The notes: generated from the sequence alone by a model not told the origin. A stretch of 64,000 nt of DNA from Roseiarcus sp052147395 (GCA_052147395.1 JBKQKS010000082.1:1-64000), one strand, 5' to 3'. Counted from the stretch's first letter, positions 44,099 through 53,643 are shown. A program made the numbers and translations.

Positions 44099-44821
44099 TC
44101 ATCGTGCGCCCGCTCTCGCGCCGAACGTCGCCAGAAGCCCGGGCAAACTCGAAATATCCTCGACGACATGATCGGCGTGCGGCTCGAGAGTCGCGCGGTC
44201 GACCGGGCCGGAGAGCACTGCGATCGCCACGGCCCCCGCCGCCCGCGCGGCGTCGAGATCGTGCAGGGTGTCGCCCACCATGACGATTTCCTCGGGCGCG
44301 CAGTGGATGCTGGCGGCAAAAGCCTGGACCATGCCGGGCGCCGGTTTCGAGCCGTGGCCGCTGTCGTAGCCGGCGACGAACTCGACCGCGTCGGCGAGAC
44401 CGAGCGCGCCAATTTGCCGGCGCGCGCTCGCTTCGGAATCGTTGGTTGCGACCCCGATCCTGAGACCGAGCGCGCGCAATTCGGCGATCACTTGCGCCGG
44501 CGCGCCGATCGGCGTCAGCGAGCGCAGCGACTCGACAGCGGTCAGCGCGTCGATTTCCGCCTTCAACACTGCGTAATCGGTGCGCTGCAAGGCTTCAGCC
44601 CACAGCCGTCCGTAATGGCCGGTCGAGCCGGCGATGATCGGCGAAGTGGGAAGGAAGCTCTGGGTCTCCACCGAGAATTGCAGCACGGCGGCCTGCGCGG
44701 CGAGCTTCCCGCTGTCGCCGGCGGCCAGCGCGGCGATGACCGCGCCGACCGCAGGCCCCCAGGTCTTCTCGAACGAGACGAGGGTCCCATCCTTGTCGAA
44801 CAGCACGCCCTTCAGAGTCAT
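44099..44821 (-). CDS. HAD-superfamily hydrolase (phosphoglycolate phosphatase-like)
   Basis: The 240-residue protein has HAD motif I LFDKDGTLVSF (nucleophile Asp9), motif II VATNDS, motif III Lys in GSKPAPGM and motif IV VMVGDTLHDLDAARAAGA. A helical cap between motifs I and II marks subfamily I, as in Gph. It probably removes phosphate from a small metabolite in the cytosol. Note that the motif I variant DKDGTL replaces the more common DLDGTL. Exact substrate unknown. Confidence 0.88.
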   Translation of the reverse strand: MTLKGVLFDKDGTLVSFEKTWGPAVGAVIAALAAGDSGKLAAQAAVLQFSVETQSFLPTSPIIAGSTGHYGRLWAEALQRTDYAVLKAEIDALTAVESLRSLTPIGAPAQVIAELRALGLRIGVATNDSEASARRQIGALGLADAVEFVAGYDSGHGSKPAPGMVQAFAASIHCAPEEIVMVGDTLHDLDAARAAGAVAIAVLSGPVDRATLEPHADHVVEDISSLPGLLATFGARAGAR

Positions 44822-44959
44822 CGCCGAGGCCTCTCGCGGGGCGAACCGGCTGCCGCCGCGGGGCGCCGTTAGGTCGTCTTTAACTCAATTCCCTCAACTT
44901 GTAGCGACCGGAATTCTCCGGAGCCTGGTCTTACATCTCTGCACGAGAGAATCCGCGTC

Positions 44960-45169
44960 ATGCGTAACGAAACGGTCGCGAACGTTCCCACCCTCGAGGT
45001 CTCCGCCGGCCATAGCCGCCTGCTGTCGCGCATCTATCGCGACATCGGCCTCGCCGCCGTCGCCATCGAGCTCGATCTGCTCGAAGACGATCTGGGCGAG
45101 GAGATGGAGGACGCGATCGAGCGCGGCGCCCGCTCCATGGCCCCGCGGCAGTTGCCTTTGGCCTCCTGA
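44960..45169 (+). CDS. Small hypothetical protein
   Basis: The 69-residue acidic protein begins MRNETVANVPTLEVSAGHSR. It has a helical stretch LSRIYRDIGLAAVAIELDLL followed by EDDLGEEMEDAIERGARSM. GAGAGA precedes the ATG. It is followed by a strong terminator hairpin 35 bp after the stop, which supports a real transcript. I do not recognise the family. Confidence 0.6.
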   Translation: MRNETVANVPTLEVSAGHSRLLSRIYRDIGLAAVAIELDLLEDDLGEEMEDAIERGARSMAPRQLPLAS

Positions 45170-45203
45170 GGCACGCCGCCGACGCGCACGGCGCAAACAA
45201 AAG

Positions 45204-45234
45204 AACCTCGGCGCTGTGAGGCGCCGAGGTTTTT
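45204..45234. terminator. Intrinsic terminator, probably bidirectional
   Basis: Stem CCTCGGCGC (45206-45214) and GCGCCGAGG (45221-45229) with loop TGTGAG is followed by five T on the plus strand. On the minus strand the stem is followed by TTCTTTTGTTTG, so it can also stop transcripts from the L,D-transpeptidase gene that ends at 45258. Confidence 0.88.
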
Positions 45235-45257
45235 GTCGTTGCGGATCGCGGCGCTGT

Positions 45258-45878
45258 TCAGCGCACCACGACCGGCGTGCCGACGTGAACCCGCGAATAG
45301 AGATCGATCACGTCGAGATCACGCATGCGGATGCAGCCCGACGAAACCGCCTGGCCAATCTCCTCCGGCTCGTTGGTGCCGTGGATGCGGAAAAGCGTAT
45401 CGTGGCCACCCTGATAGAGGTAGAGCGCGCGCGCGCCGAGCGGGTTGTCATAGGCCCCGGCGAGCGGACCATGCCGCAGATAGACTTTGAATTCCGGCCA
45501 GCGCGACATGATCGAGTAAGTCGGCATCCACTGCGGCCATTCCGCCATGGCGCCGACATAGGCGCGGCCGGTCCAGCCATAGGCTTCGGCGCCGGTCGCC
45601 ACCGGATACTGGATCGCCTGCTTGCCCGGCAGCACGTAATAGAGCTTATGCGGGCCGGTATCGACGACGATGGTCCCCGGGTTCTCGCCGGTCGGGTCGG
45701 CCACACGTTGGCGTTGCAGCGGGATCGACCATTCCTCGGGCGGCGCCAGCGCCAGCATCGTCTTGTCGCGCGCGGTCAGCTTCGTGTCCGGCGCCATCTG
45801 CCGCGCCGTGTCGACCGGCGAGCAGGCGCCCAAACCGAGAGCCCCCACCAACGCCAAGCTCACGAGAGATTGCTTCAT
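45258..45878 (-). CDS. L,D-transpeptidase (ErfK/YbiS type) lipoprotein
   Basis: The 206-residue protein has a lipoprotein signal (MKQSLVSLALVGALGLGAC, lipobox LGAC, Cys19), so it is anchored in a membrane facing the periplasm. The YkuD domain ends with HGTNEPEEIGQAVSSGCIRM, which holds the catalytic His and Cys. Such enzymes make 3-3 cross-links in peptidoglycan or attach proteins to it. The ATG at 45878 was chosen because it gives the complete signal peptide; the frame is open 14 codons earlier. A shared terminator follows. Confidence 0.93.
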   Translation of the reverse strand: MKQSLVSLALVGALGLGACSPVDTARQMAPDTKLTARDKTMLALAPPEEWSIPLQRQRVADPTGENPGTIVVDTGPHKLYYVLPGKQAIQYPVATGAEAYGWTGRAYVGAMAEWPQWMPTYSIMSRWPEFKVYLRHGPLAGAYDNPLGARALYLYQGGHDTLFRIHGTNEPEEIGQAVSSGCIRMRDLDVIDLYSRVHVGTPVVVR

Positions 45879-46100
45879 TATAATCCGTCCGCCCTTTTGC
45901 CGGAAATTTGCCGCCCGCATACCATATGACGCCGCAAGTTAACCGCTGGTTTGCCGCGTTGGCAAATTTATCTGCAAGTGTGGCGCCGCTGCGACGCCGC
46001 GTCGCCTCTTCCGCAACGGAACCGTAACCACCGCCATTGCCACGCCGTTCTGCCGCCGCTAGACCGGCGAGAACGCAACGATGGTCGAGGCGGCGCTTCC

Positions 46101-48314
46101 GTGGTGGATCCCGAACTCCTGGTCGACGAGGCTCTCGCCGTCACGCACGGATTGAAACCGGAGGAATATCAGCGATTCCGGGCGCTGATCGGGCGCACGC
46201 CGACCTTCACCGAGCTCGGCATCGTGTCGGCGATGTGGAACGAGCACTGCTCGTACAAATCCTCGCGCCTCCATCTCAGGCGGCTGCCGACGCGGGCGCC
46301 GTGGGTGATCCAGGGGCCGGGCGAAAATGCCGGCGTGATCGCCATCGGCGACGGCGAAGCCTGTGTTTTCAAGATGGAAAGCCACAACCACCCATCGTTC
46401 ATCGAGCCCTATCAGGGCGCGGCGACGGGCGTCGGCGGAATCTTGCGCGATGTGTTCACCATGGGGGCCAGGCCCGTCGCCTGCCTCAATCTGCTGCGAT
46501 TCGGCTCGCCCGAACATCCCAAGACCCGGCGGCTCGTCGCCGGCGTGGTGGCCGGAATCGGGCATTACGGCAACGCCTTCGGCGTCCCGACCGTCGGCGG
46601 CTCGGTCGGTTTCCACCGGCGTTACGACGGCAACATCCTCGTCAACGCCATGGCGGTCGGCGTCGCGCGGGCGGACGCGATCTTCTACGCCAAGGCGACG
46701 GGCGTCGGGAATCCGATCGTCTATCTCGGCTCCAAGACCGGGCGCGACGGCATCCATGGCGCGACCATGGCCTCGGCCGCGTTCGAAGCCGACGCCGAGG
46801 AGAAGCGGCCGACGGTGCAGGTCGGCGACCCGTTCGCCGAGAAGCTGCTGCTCGAGGCCTGTCTCGAGCTCATGGCCTCGGGCGCCGTGGTCGCGATCCA
46901 GGACATGGGCGCGGCGGGCCTCACCTCTTCGGCGGTCGAGATGGGCGCCAAGGGCGATCTCGGCGTGGAACTCGACCTCGATCTCGTGCCTTGCCGCGAG
47001 CGCGGCATGACGGCCTACGAGATGATGCTGTCGGAGAGCCAGGAGCGCATGCTGATGGTGCTCCACCCGGAGAAGGCGGACGAAGCGCGGGCGATATTTC
47101 GCAAATGGGGGCTCGATTTCGCCGTCATCGGCCGCACGACGGACAGCAAGCGCTTCGTCATCAAACATCGGGGCGTCGTCGAGGCCGACCTGCCGATCAA
47201 GGAGCTCGGGGACGAGGCGCCGCTCTACGACCGCCCCTGGATCGCGACGCCGCAGCGGGCGCCGCTCGAAGCGGCCTCCGTGACGCCGTCGCTCTCGATC
47301 CGCGACGCGCTCCTCGCGCTCCTCGGCTCGCCGGACCTCTGTTGTAAACGCTGGGTCTACGAGCAGTACGACTCGCTCATCCTCGGCAACACCGTCGTCG
47401 GTCCGGGCGGCGACGCGGCGCTGGTGAGACTCGGCGAAGGGCCGAAAGGCCTCGCCTTCACGACCGACGTCACCGAACGCTACTGCGAGGCCGACCCGGT
47501 CGAGGGCGGCAAGCAGGCGGTCGCCGAAGCCTGGCGCAATCTCGTTTGCGTCGGCGCGAGGCCGCTCGCGCTCACCGACAATCTCAATTTCGGCAACCCG
47601 GAGAAGGCGGCGGCGATGGGGCAGTTCGTCGGCTGCCTGCAGGGCATCGGCGACGCGGCGGGGGCGCTCGACTTCCCGATCGTTTCGGGCAACGTGTCGC
47701 TCTATAATGAAACGATGGGCGTCGGCATCCTGCCGACCCCCGCCATCGGCGGCGTCGGCCTCAACCCCGACGTAAAGCGTACGGCGCGCGCGGCGTTCCG
47801 GCGCGAAGGTGACGTGGTGCTGCTGATCGGAGGCGCGCCGGGCTGGATCGGCTGCAGCGCCTGGCTCGCGACTTGCGAGGACCGCGACGAGGGCGCCCCG
47901 CCACCGGTCGACCTCGCCGCCGAGCGGCGCCACGGCGAGTTCGTGCTCGGGCTCATCCAGTCCGGCGCACTCGACAGCGTTCACGACGTCTCCGACGGCG
48001 GGCTCGCGGTCGCGCTCGCGGAAATGGCGATCAACGGCGGCATCGGCGCCCGAATCGCGGCGGACGCGGTTCACGGCCAGCCGCACGCCTTCTTCTTCGG
48101 CGAGGATCAGGCGCGATACGTCGCCGCCGCCCCGCGCGAGACGGCCGAGCGCATCGTCGCCGAGGCGGCGAACGCCGGCGTGCCGGCGCTGGAGCTGGGC
48201 GAAACGGGCGGCGCGAGCCTGGACTTGCCGGGCGAAGCGCCGTTGGCCATCGCCGAGTTGCGAGCCGTGTTCGAATCCTGGTTCCCGGCCTACATGGAGG
48301 GATCGAAGCCTTGA
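46101..48314 (+). CDS. purL: Phosphoribosylformylglycinamidine synthase subunit II
   Basis: The 737-residue small-type PurL makes FGAM in purine synthesis together with PurQ and PurS. Motifs: WNEHCSYKSS, FKMESHNHPSFIEPYQGAAT, VGDPFAEKLLLEA and LSESQERMLMV. The start is GTG at 46101 (or the next GTG at 46104), with GAGGCGG at good distance and PELLVDEALAVTHGLKPEEY as the family N-terminus; the open frame reaches further upstream without homology. Its stop overlaps the next small gene by TTGA. PurQ and PurS are not in this window. Confidence 0.95.
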   Translation: MVDPELLVDEALAVTHGLKPEEYQRFRALIGRTPTFTELGIVSAMWNEHCSYKSSRLHLRRLPTRAPWVIQGPGENAGVIAIGDGEACVFKMESHNHPSFIEPYQGAATGVGGILRDVFTMGARPVACLNLLRFGSPEHPKTRRLVAGVVAGIGHYGNAFGVPTVGGSVGFHRRYDGNILVNAMAVGVARADAIFYAKATGVGNPIVYLGSKTGRDGIHGATMASAAFEADAEEKRPTVQVGDPFAEKLLLEACLELMASGAVVAIQDMGAAGLTSSAVEMGAKGDLGVELDLDLVPCRERGMTAYEMMLSESQERMLMVLHPEKADEARAIFRKWGLDFAVIGRTTDSKRFVIKHRGVVEADLPIKELGDEAPLYDRPWIATPQRAPLEAASVTPSLSIRDALLALLGSPDLCCKRWVYEQYDSLILGNTVVGPGGDAALVRLGEGPKGLAFTTDVTERYCEADPVEGGKQAVAEAWRNLVCVGARPLALTDNLNFGNPEKAAAMGQFVGCLQGIGDAAGALDFPIVSGNVSLYNETMGVGILPTPAIGGVGLNPDVKRTARAAFRREGDVVLLIGGAPGWIGCSAWLATCEDRDEGAPPPVDLAAERRHGEFVLGLIQSGALDSVHDVSDGGLAVALAEMAINGGIGARIAADAVHGQPHAFFFGEDQARYVAAAPRETAERIVAEAANAGVPALELGETGGASLDLPGEAPLAIAELRAVFESWFPAYMEGSKP

Positions 48315-48541
48315 AGCTCAAACTCATTGCGCTCAAAGCGCTGGCCGGCTTCAATTACGTGCGGCTCGATAACGTCATCGCGATCGGCGCCACCGAGCAG
48401 GGCAAGTGCAACGTATTCCTCACCGGCGGCGTAACGATTCCCTGCTCTGAGCCCGCCAAAGACGTGATAGCCAAATTCGAAGCCGCTCTCGAAGCGGAAA
48501 CCAACGAGAAGCGAGACTCCCATGGCCATGGCGAAACATGA
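48311..48541 (+). CDS. Small protein coupled between purL and bolA
   Basis: The 76-residue protein starts at TTG inside the purL stop (TTGA) and ends 20 bp inside the bolA gene. Sequence LKLIALKALAGFNYVRLDNV, AIGATEQGKCNVFLTGG and VTIPCSEPAKDVIAKFEAAL looks like a real beta-alpha domain. It carries two cysteines. The N-terminal LDNVIAIGAT resembles single-domain LytTR- or FlbD-like small proteins, but I cannot assign it. Tight coupling argues for expression with purL. Confidence 0.65.
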   Translation: MKLKLIALKALAGFNYVRLDNVIAIGATEQGKCNVFLTGGVTIPCSEPAKDVIAKFEAALEAETNEKRDSHGHGET

Positions 48542-48752
48542 AATCGAGGCGATGATCCGCGAGGCGCTGCCGGACGCGACCGTCGAGGTCGACGATCTCG
48601 CCGGCGACGGCGAACACTATTCGGCCCGCGTCGTCAGCGCCGCCTTCGCGGGCAAGAGCCTCGTGCAGCAGCACCAGATCGTCTATGCGGCGCTGAAGGG
48701 CCGCATGGGCGGCGTTTTGCACGCGTTGGCGTTGCGCACCTCGGCGCCCTAG
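48522..48752 (+). CDS. bolA: BolA-family protein
   Basis: The 76-residue protein has the BolA fold: MIREALPDATVEVDDLAGDG then HYSARVVSAAFAGKSLVQQH and QIVYAALKGRMGGVLHALAL. His in HYSARV region and the conserved HQ pair fit binding of a 2Fe-2S cluster shared with a monothiol glutaredoxin. In alphaproteobacteria it usually sits between purL and grxD; here the glutaredoxin gene is absent and repeat copy C follows directly. ATG at 48522 or 48528. Confidence 0.92.
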   Translation: MAMAKHEIEAMIREALPDATVEVDDLAGDGEHYSARVVSAAFAGKSLVQQHQIVYAALKGRMGGVLHALALRTSAP

Positions 48753-48763
48753 CGCCCGTCCGG

Positions 48764-48908
48764 GGGCGCCATTGTGTAGCCGAGGTCCGTCATCCTGAGC
48801 TTGTCGAAGGACGACCTCGGTCGGCGCGTAAGCGCCTAATTTTGCACGACTCTTCCGAGTGGAAGAAGCGAGGTCAGCGACCTCGCCTACAAGAGCGCCC
48901 GGGAATTC
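48764..48908 (-). repeat. Intergenic repeat family, copy C (inverted orientation)
   Basis: The reverse complement carries the shared core GCGAGGTCGCTGACCTCGC, block TAGGCGCTTACGCGCCGACC and motif CGAGGTCGTCCTTCGACAAG. It stands where grxD usually follows bolA, so it may mark an old rearrangement. It ends about 50 bp before the acyl-CoA dehydrogenase start. Confidence 0.85.
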
Positions 48909-48959
48909 GGCCCGGTTAGCTGCATACGCCGACACCCATTCTGACGACGGGAGGAACCC

Positions 48960-50216
48960 ATGGACTTCGCCTATTCCGCCAAGACCGAGGAATTTCGCGC
49001 CCGCGTGCGCGATTTCATGGATCGCTACGTCATCCCCAACAACACCCGCTATCGCCGCGAGATCGCGACCGGCGAGCTGCACCCGCTGGTCGTCGACGAG
49101 CTAAAGGCGATCGCCAAGTCCGAAGGCCTGTGGAACCTGTTCCTGCCCGGCCTGAAGCCGGACGAGCCCGGCACGAGGCTCACCAACCTCGAATATGCGC
49201 CGCTCGCCGAGATCATGGGCCGGCTCACCTGGGCTTCCGAAGTGTTCAACTGCGCCGCGCCCGACACCGGCAACATGGAGCTGTTGCACCAGTTCGCCAC
49301 GCCCGAACAGTACGAACGCTGGCTGAAGCCGCTGCTGGAGGGCGAGCTCCGTTCCTGCTTCGCGATGAGCGAGCCCGATGTCGCCTCCTCCGACGCCACC
49401 AACATCTCCACCCGCATCGAAGCCGACGGCGACGATTATGTGATCAATGGCCGCAAGTGGTTCATCACCGGCGCGATGCGGCCGCGCTGCAAAATCGCGA
49501 TCGTGATGGGGCTCACCAACCCGACCGCCGCGCCGCACCAGCGCCAGAGCATGGTGCTCGTGCCGATGGATACGCCCGGCGTCAAAGTCGTGCGCAACAT
49601 CTCGGTCATGAACCATCACTCGATCGAGACGCATTGCGAAGTGCTGTTGCGCAACGTGCGCGTGCCCAACAGCAATCTGCTCGGCTACGAAGGCAGCGGC
49701 TTCGCGCTCGCCCAGGCCCGCCTCGGCCCCGGCCGCATTCATCACTGCATGCGCATCATCGGCCAGTGCGAGGTCGCGCTCGATCTGATGGTGATGCGCT
49801 CCAAGGAGCGCAAGACGTTCGGCAAATATCTGCACGAGCACGGCGTCGTCGCCGAGTGGATCGCGATGTCGCGCATCGAGATCGAGCAGGCGAGGCTCTT
49901 GGTGCTGAAGGCGGCGTGGATGATCGACAATCTCGGCGCCAAGGCGGCGGCCGGCGAGATCGCGATGATCAAGGTCGTCGCGCCGCGCATGCAGACGACG
50001 ATCGTCGATCGCGCCATGCAGACGTTCGGCGCCGCCGGCCTGTCGCCCGACACGCCGCTCGCCGATCTGTGGACGCACGGCCGCACGCTGCGCTTCGCTG
50101 ACGGTCCGGACGAAGTGCATCTGCGTTCGCTCGCCAAGCGCGAGTTGAAGCGCGACCGTTCCAACATCGGCGCGGCCGCCGCCTTCCTCACGCCGCCGCT
50201 CGACGTCGATGTCTGA
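48960..50216 (+). CDS. Acyl-CoA dehydrogenase
   Basis: The 418-residue protein has the ACAD fold: N-terminal helical domain (MDFAYSAKTEEFRARVRDFM), FAD-binding CFAMSEPDVASSDATNIS and INGRKWFITGAM, and C-terminal domain with MQTFGAAGLSPDTPLADLW. LGPGRIHHCMRIIGQCEVAL resembles the ACAD10/ACAD11 branch that acts on long or hydroxylated acyl chains. GGGAGGAA precedes the ATG at ideal distance. It stands alone, without beta-oxidation partners nearby. Confidence 0.94.
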   Translation: MDFAYSAKTEEFRARVRDFMDRYVIPNNTRYRREIATGELHPLVVDELKAIAKSEGLWNLFLPGLKPDEPGTRLTNLEYAPLAEIMGRLTWASEVFNCAAPDTGNMELLHQFATPEQYERWLKPLLEGELRSCFAMSEPDVASSDATNISTRIEADGDDYVINGRKWFITGAMRPRCKIAIVMGLTNPTAAPHQRQSMVLVPMDTPGVKVVRNISVMNHHSIETHCEVLLRNVRVPNSNLLGYEGSGFALAQARLGPGRIHHCMRIIGQCEVALDLMVMRSKERKTFGKYLHEHGVVAEWIAMSRIEIEQARLLVLKAAWMIDNLGAKAAAGEIAMIKVVAPRMQTTIVDRAMQTFGAAGLSPDTPLADLWTHGRTLRFADGPDEVHLRSLAKRELKRDRSNIGAAAAFLTPPLDVDV

Positions 50217-50366
50217 GTCGAGGCGAGGCAGGCGTGTCTTCCCCGGGAGCCTGATCCGGCATGGGCAAGCCCAGACGGGGCTCGTCGCCCAATCCCTTCT
50301 CCAATTCATCAGGCTCGCTCGAGGCGACTGTGACCTTTTTCGACTGCGAACGAGGGGGTGGACGGC

Positions 50367-51014
50367 ATGGCTCTGGACGACGGGCGACATACGCGATCCG
50401 ACACCGTCATCAGTTTACGGAAGCGCCGGCCGAAGGGGCGACGCATGCCGGAAGGCGTCACTATTCGTGCAAGGGCGCCGCGCGATTGCGATGAACTTTA
50501 CCAGTTGTTCAACGAGCCCAGTTTTCTCGCAAACGCCCTGATGCGTGATCCTTTTCGAAGTCCTGCGGAGGTAAACGCTTGGCTGGATGGGTTTATAGCG
50601 TCGAAGCGATACGAAGCGGTCGCCGTATCGCAGGGGCGTTGTATCGGATACGGCGCGCTCTATGTACAGGTCGAACATTTCGACCATTGCGGTATTTTGA
50701 TGCTCGGGTTTCGGGAGGCCTTTCGCGGAAAGAGGATCGGCGACACGGTGCTCAGCATGTTGATTGACACCGCACGGCGTGTTTTCGGCTTGAGCAAACT
50801 CCAGCTCACGGTTACGACCGACAACGTGGCGGCCATCAACCTTTACAAAAAGCATGGCTTCGAAATCGAAGGCCTATACCGGCGCTTCGCTCGCCGGGGC
50901 GAGATATTTTGTGACGCCTACGCAATGGCGCTTTTGTTTAACCCCGAACACTCCGCCGCCTGCGGACCTAGCGCTCCCGCGATCTACGCCGGTCTCGGTC
51001 GGCGCGGCGGGTAA
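50367..51014 (+). CDS. GNAT-family N-acetyltransferase
   Basis: The 215-residue protein contains a GNAT domain from about residue 30: VTIRARAPRDCDELYQLFNE, GILMLGFREAFRGKRIGDTV (acetyl-CoA loop region) and LTVTTDNVAAINLYKKHGFE with the closing strand. The pattern is close to RimJ/PhnO-like acetyltransferases. ATG at 50367 has GAGGGGG upstream; GTG at 50358 and ATG at 50445 are alternatives, the last giving only the conserved part. Substrate unknown. Confidence 0.85.
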   Translation: MALDDGRHTRSDTVISLRKRRPKGRRMPEGVTIRARAPRDCDELYQLFNEPSFLANALMRDPFRSPAEVNAWLDGFIASKRYEAVAVSQGRCIGYGALYVQVEHFDHCGILMLGFREAFRGKRIGDTVLSMLIDTARRVFGLSKLQLTVTTDNVAAINLYKKHGFEIEGLYRRFARRGEIFCDAYAMALLFNPEHSAACGPSAPAIYAGLGRRGG

Positions 51015-51309
51015 ATCAGCAACGCACGCGCGCCGCCGTGAACGTGACGCTTTGTTCGCAAATTTTCGATATCATTGATTTGATTTATCTTTGGTGTGCG
51101 ACAATCGCGCATGAAAGGTTCTCGTCTGCGTCTTCTCCGGCGCGCCGAGTTCCATCGCGCAGCCTCGGCTGACCCGGGCCATCGGCAGGCATCGATGTTT
51201 TCGTCGGTGCGATGGCGGGCTCGCAGTAGGTCGCGTAACCCCAGAGATACAAATTTCGGCGTTGATCTCCGGAATCGGGCGCGCAATCGAAGGGGGAGAA
51301 CGAGCGGGC

Positions 51310-51660
51310 ATGGAGAGGCTGATCAACGCGACGAAATGCTCCTGGCGAGGGCTGTTGGCCGCGTTGCGATCGGAAGCGGCGTTCCGGCAGGAAAGCGTCG
51401 CCTTGCTGTTGGCGATTCCGGCCGCCCTCTTCCTCTCGTCGGATCCTTGGCGGCGCGTGACGCTCGTCGGCGCCGTGCTATTCGTCATGATCGTGGAACT
51501 GCTCAACACGGCCGTCGAGAAGCTGTGCAACCGCGTGACAACCGACGAAGATGGCCAGATTGCAACGGTCAAAGACTTGGGCTCCGCCGCAGTAGGTCTT
51601 TCCATCCTGCTCGCCCTCGGGCTGTGGCTGGTCGCGGTCGGCGACAAGCTCGCGCGCTGA
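51310..51660 (+). CDS. dgkA: Diacylglycerol kinase
   Basis: The 116-residue integral membrane kinase has an N-terminal amphipathic helix (MERLINATKCSWRGLLAALR), EAAFRQESVALLLAIPAAL and the catalytic signature VELLNTAVEKLCNRVT, then KDLGSAAVGLSILLALGLWL. Three transmembrane helices. It recycles diacylglycerol made during lipid or glucan modification. The ATG at 51310 is preceded by GGGGGAG. Alone in its transcription unit. Confidence 0.94.
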   Translation: MERLINATKCSWRGLLAALRSEAAFRQESVALLLAIPAALFLSSDPWRRVTLVGAVLFVMIVELLNTAVEKLCNRVTTDEDGQIATVKDLGSAAVGLSILLALGLWLVAVGDKLAR

Positions 51661-51810
51661 GCCCGGCGGCCTCGATCCGGAATGCGAGATCGAGCGAGAA
51701 GGAGAACCTCCCCCGAAAGGCGCCGTGCCGTAATCGGGGTCGGCGAATGGAAGCCCGTTTGCAACGACGCGGACGCCGATCGTGCAAGTCAGCGTCAACT
51801 GGCCTCGTCG

Positions 51811-53643
51811 CTACGCCAGCGCTTCGAGTTCGGCGATCATGCGCTCGATCAGCGACAAGCCGATGCTCCAGAAGCCGGGATCGCGGGCGTCGAGGCCGAA
51901 CGGCTTCAGCAGCTCGTCGTAGGGCTTCGAGCCTCCGGCGGAGAGCAGCGCGAAATAGCGCTCGACGAAGCCTTCGTGGGCGTTCTCGTAGACGCCATAG
52001 AGCGAGTTCACCAGACAATCGCCGAACGCATAGGCGTAAACGTAGAACGGCGAATGGATGAAATGGCCGATATAGGCCCAGTAGGTCTCATAGCCCTCGC
52101 CGAGCCGGATCGCCGGTCCGAGGCTCTCCGACTGCACCGCCATCCAGTGCGCGTCGATCGCCTCCGTGGTCAGCTCACCCTGCTTGCGCGCCTCGTGGAT
52201 GCGGCGTTCGAACTTGTAGAACGCGATCTGGCGCACCACGGTGTTGAGCATGTCCTCGACCTTGGAGGCGAGCATCGACTTCAGCGCCGCTTTGTCCGAC
52301 GTCTCCGCCAGCAGGGCGCGGAAGGTGAGCATTTCGCCGAACACCGAGGCGGTCTCGGCGAGCGTCAGCGGCGTCGGCGCCATCAGCGCGCCGTTCGGCG
52401 CGGCGAGCACCTGATGCACGCCGTGGCCCAGCTCGTGGGCCAGCGTCATCACGTCGCGCGGCTTGCCGAGATAGTTGACGAGCACATAAGGATGCGCCGA
52501 GGGCGTCGTCGGATGGGCGAAGGCGCCCGGGGCCTTGCCCGGCCTCACCGGCGCGTCGATCCAGCCCTCGTCGAAGAAGCGGCGCGCGATGTCGGCCATG
52601 CGCGGCGAGAAGCCGCGATAGGCGCCGAGCACCGTATCGCGCGCCTGGTCCCAAGAGAACACGCGCGTCGCGGCGTTCGGCAGCGGCGCATTGCGGTCCC
52701 AGTGCTCGAGCCGTTCCTTGCCGAACCAGCGGGCTTTCAAAGCATAATAGCGGTGCGAAATGCGCGGATAGGCTTCGCTGACGGCGGCCACCAGCGCCTC
52801 GACCGTCTCGCGTTCGACCCGGTTGGCGAGATGGCGCGAGTCGGCGATGTCGTCGAACTTGCGCCAGCGGTCGGAGATCTCCTTATCCTTGGCCAGAGTG
52901 TTCATGATCAGCGTGAAAACGCGTAAGTTGGCGCCGAGCGTCCGGCTCAGCGCATGGGCCGCGGCCTCACGCCGGCTTGCGCTGGGGTCTTGCAATTTGG
53001 CGAGCAGCGGCTCGAGCGTCAGCTCCTGCCCCTCGAAGGGGAAGCGCAGGCTCGCGACCGTTTCGTCGAACAGGCGGTTCCAGGCCGCGACGCCGGTCAC
53101 CGACTTTTCCAGGAACAGCTGCTCGATGGTTTCGTCGAGCTGGTGAGGGCGCTCTTTGCGGATGTCCTCGATCCAGGGGCGATAATGCTCGAGCGGCGAA
53201 CCCTTCATGGCCGCTTCGAGCTCGGCGTCGTCGAGGCGGTTGAGCTCGAGCTCGAAAAACAGCAGCACGCCGGCGATGTCGGTCACTTTCTCCTGGGCGT
53301 CGCCATAGAACTTGGCGCGCGCAGCGTCGCTGGTGTCGCCGGCGTAGACTAGCGAGGCGTAGGACATCAGCCGCCCCATCAGGTCCTGCAGCGATTCGTA
53401 GCCGGCGACGGCCTGCGCGAGCCCGGCGCCAGCCCCATCGCCGTCGATGAGCAAGGCGAGCTTGCCCTGCCATCGCGCCGCGAAGGCCCTCGCCTCGTCG
53501 GCGGCGCGCTGCATGTCGGCGGCGAATTCCGGCGCCTGCATGCCGGCGTAGAGGTCCTCGAGCCGCCATTGCGGCAAAGGCCCGAGATCAGCCGGCGCGA
53601 TGGCGGCGTCGGGCGCGGCGAGGACCTGACGAATCGTATTCAT
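51811..53643 (-). CDS. pepF: Oligoendopeptidase F (M3 metallopeptidase)
   Basis: The 610-residue protein has the M3 zinc motif TLAHELGHGVHQVL near residue 400 and the family's helical envelope (WRLEDLYAGMQAPEFAADM at the N-terminus, IGHFIHSPFYVYAYAFGD near the C-terminus). It degrades oligopeptides in the cytosol. Length matches the PepF/M3 branch of alphaproteobacteria. It is divergent from the NtrC-type regulator gene (174 bp between starts). Confidence 0.94.
   Translation of the reverse strand: MNTIRQVLAAPDAAIAPADLGPLPQWRLEDLYAGMQAPEFAADMQRAADEARAFAARWQGKLALLIDGDGAGAGLAQAVAGYESLQDLMGRLMSYASLVYAGDTSDAARAKFYGDAQEKVTDIAGVLLFFELELNRLDDAELEAAMKGSPLEHYRPWIEDIRKERPHQLDETIEQLFLEKSVTGVAAWNRLFDETVASLRFPFEGQELTLEPLLAKLQDPSASRREAAAHALSRTLGANLRVFTLIMNTLAKDKEISDRWRKFDDIADSRHLANRVERETVEALVAAVSEAYPRISHRYYALKARWFGKERLEHWDRNAPLPNAATRVFSWDQARDTVLGAYRGFSPRMADIARRFFDEGWIDAPVRPGKAPGAFAHPTTPSAHPYVLVNYLGKPRDVMTLAHELGHGVHQVLAAPNGALMAPTPLTLAETASVFGEMLTFRALLAETSDKAALKSMLASKVEDMLNTVVRQIAFYKFERRIHEARKQGELTTEAIDAHWMAVQSESLGPAIRLGEGYETYWAYIGHFIHSPFYVYAYAFGDCLVNSLYGVYENAHEGFVERYFALLSAGGSKPYDELLKPFGLDARDPGFWSIGLSLIERMIAELEALA

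Noticed and set aside
42420..44171. Long frame overlapping prfC in another register on the plus strand
   Set aside because: It is Arg-rich without motifs, whereas the prfC frame has all GTPase motifs.
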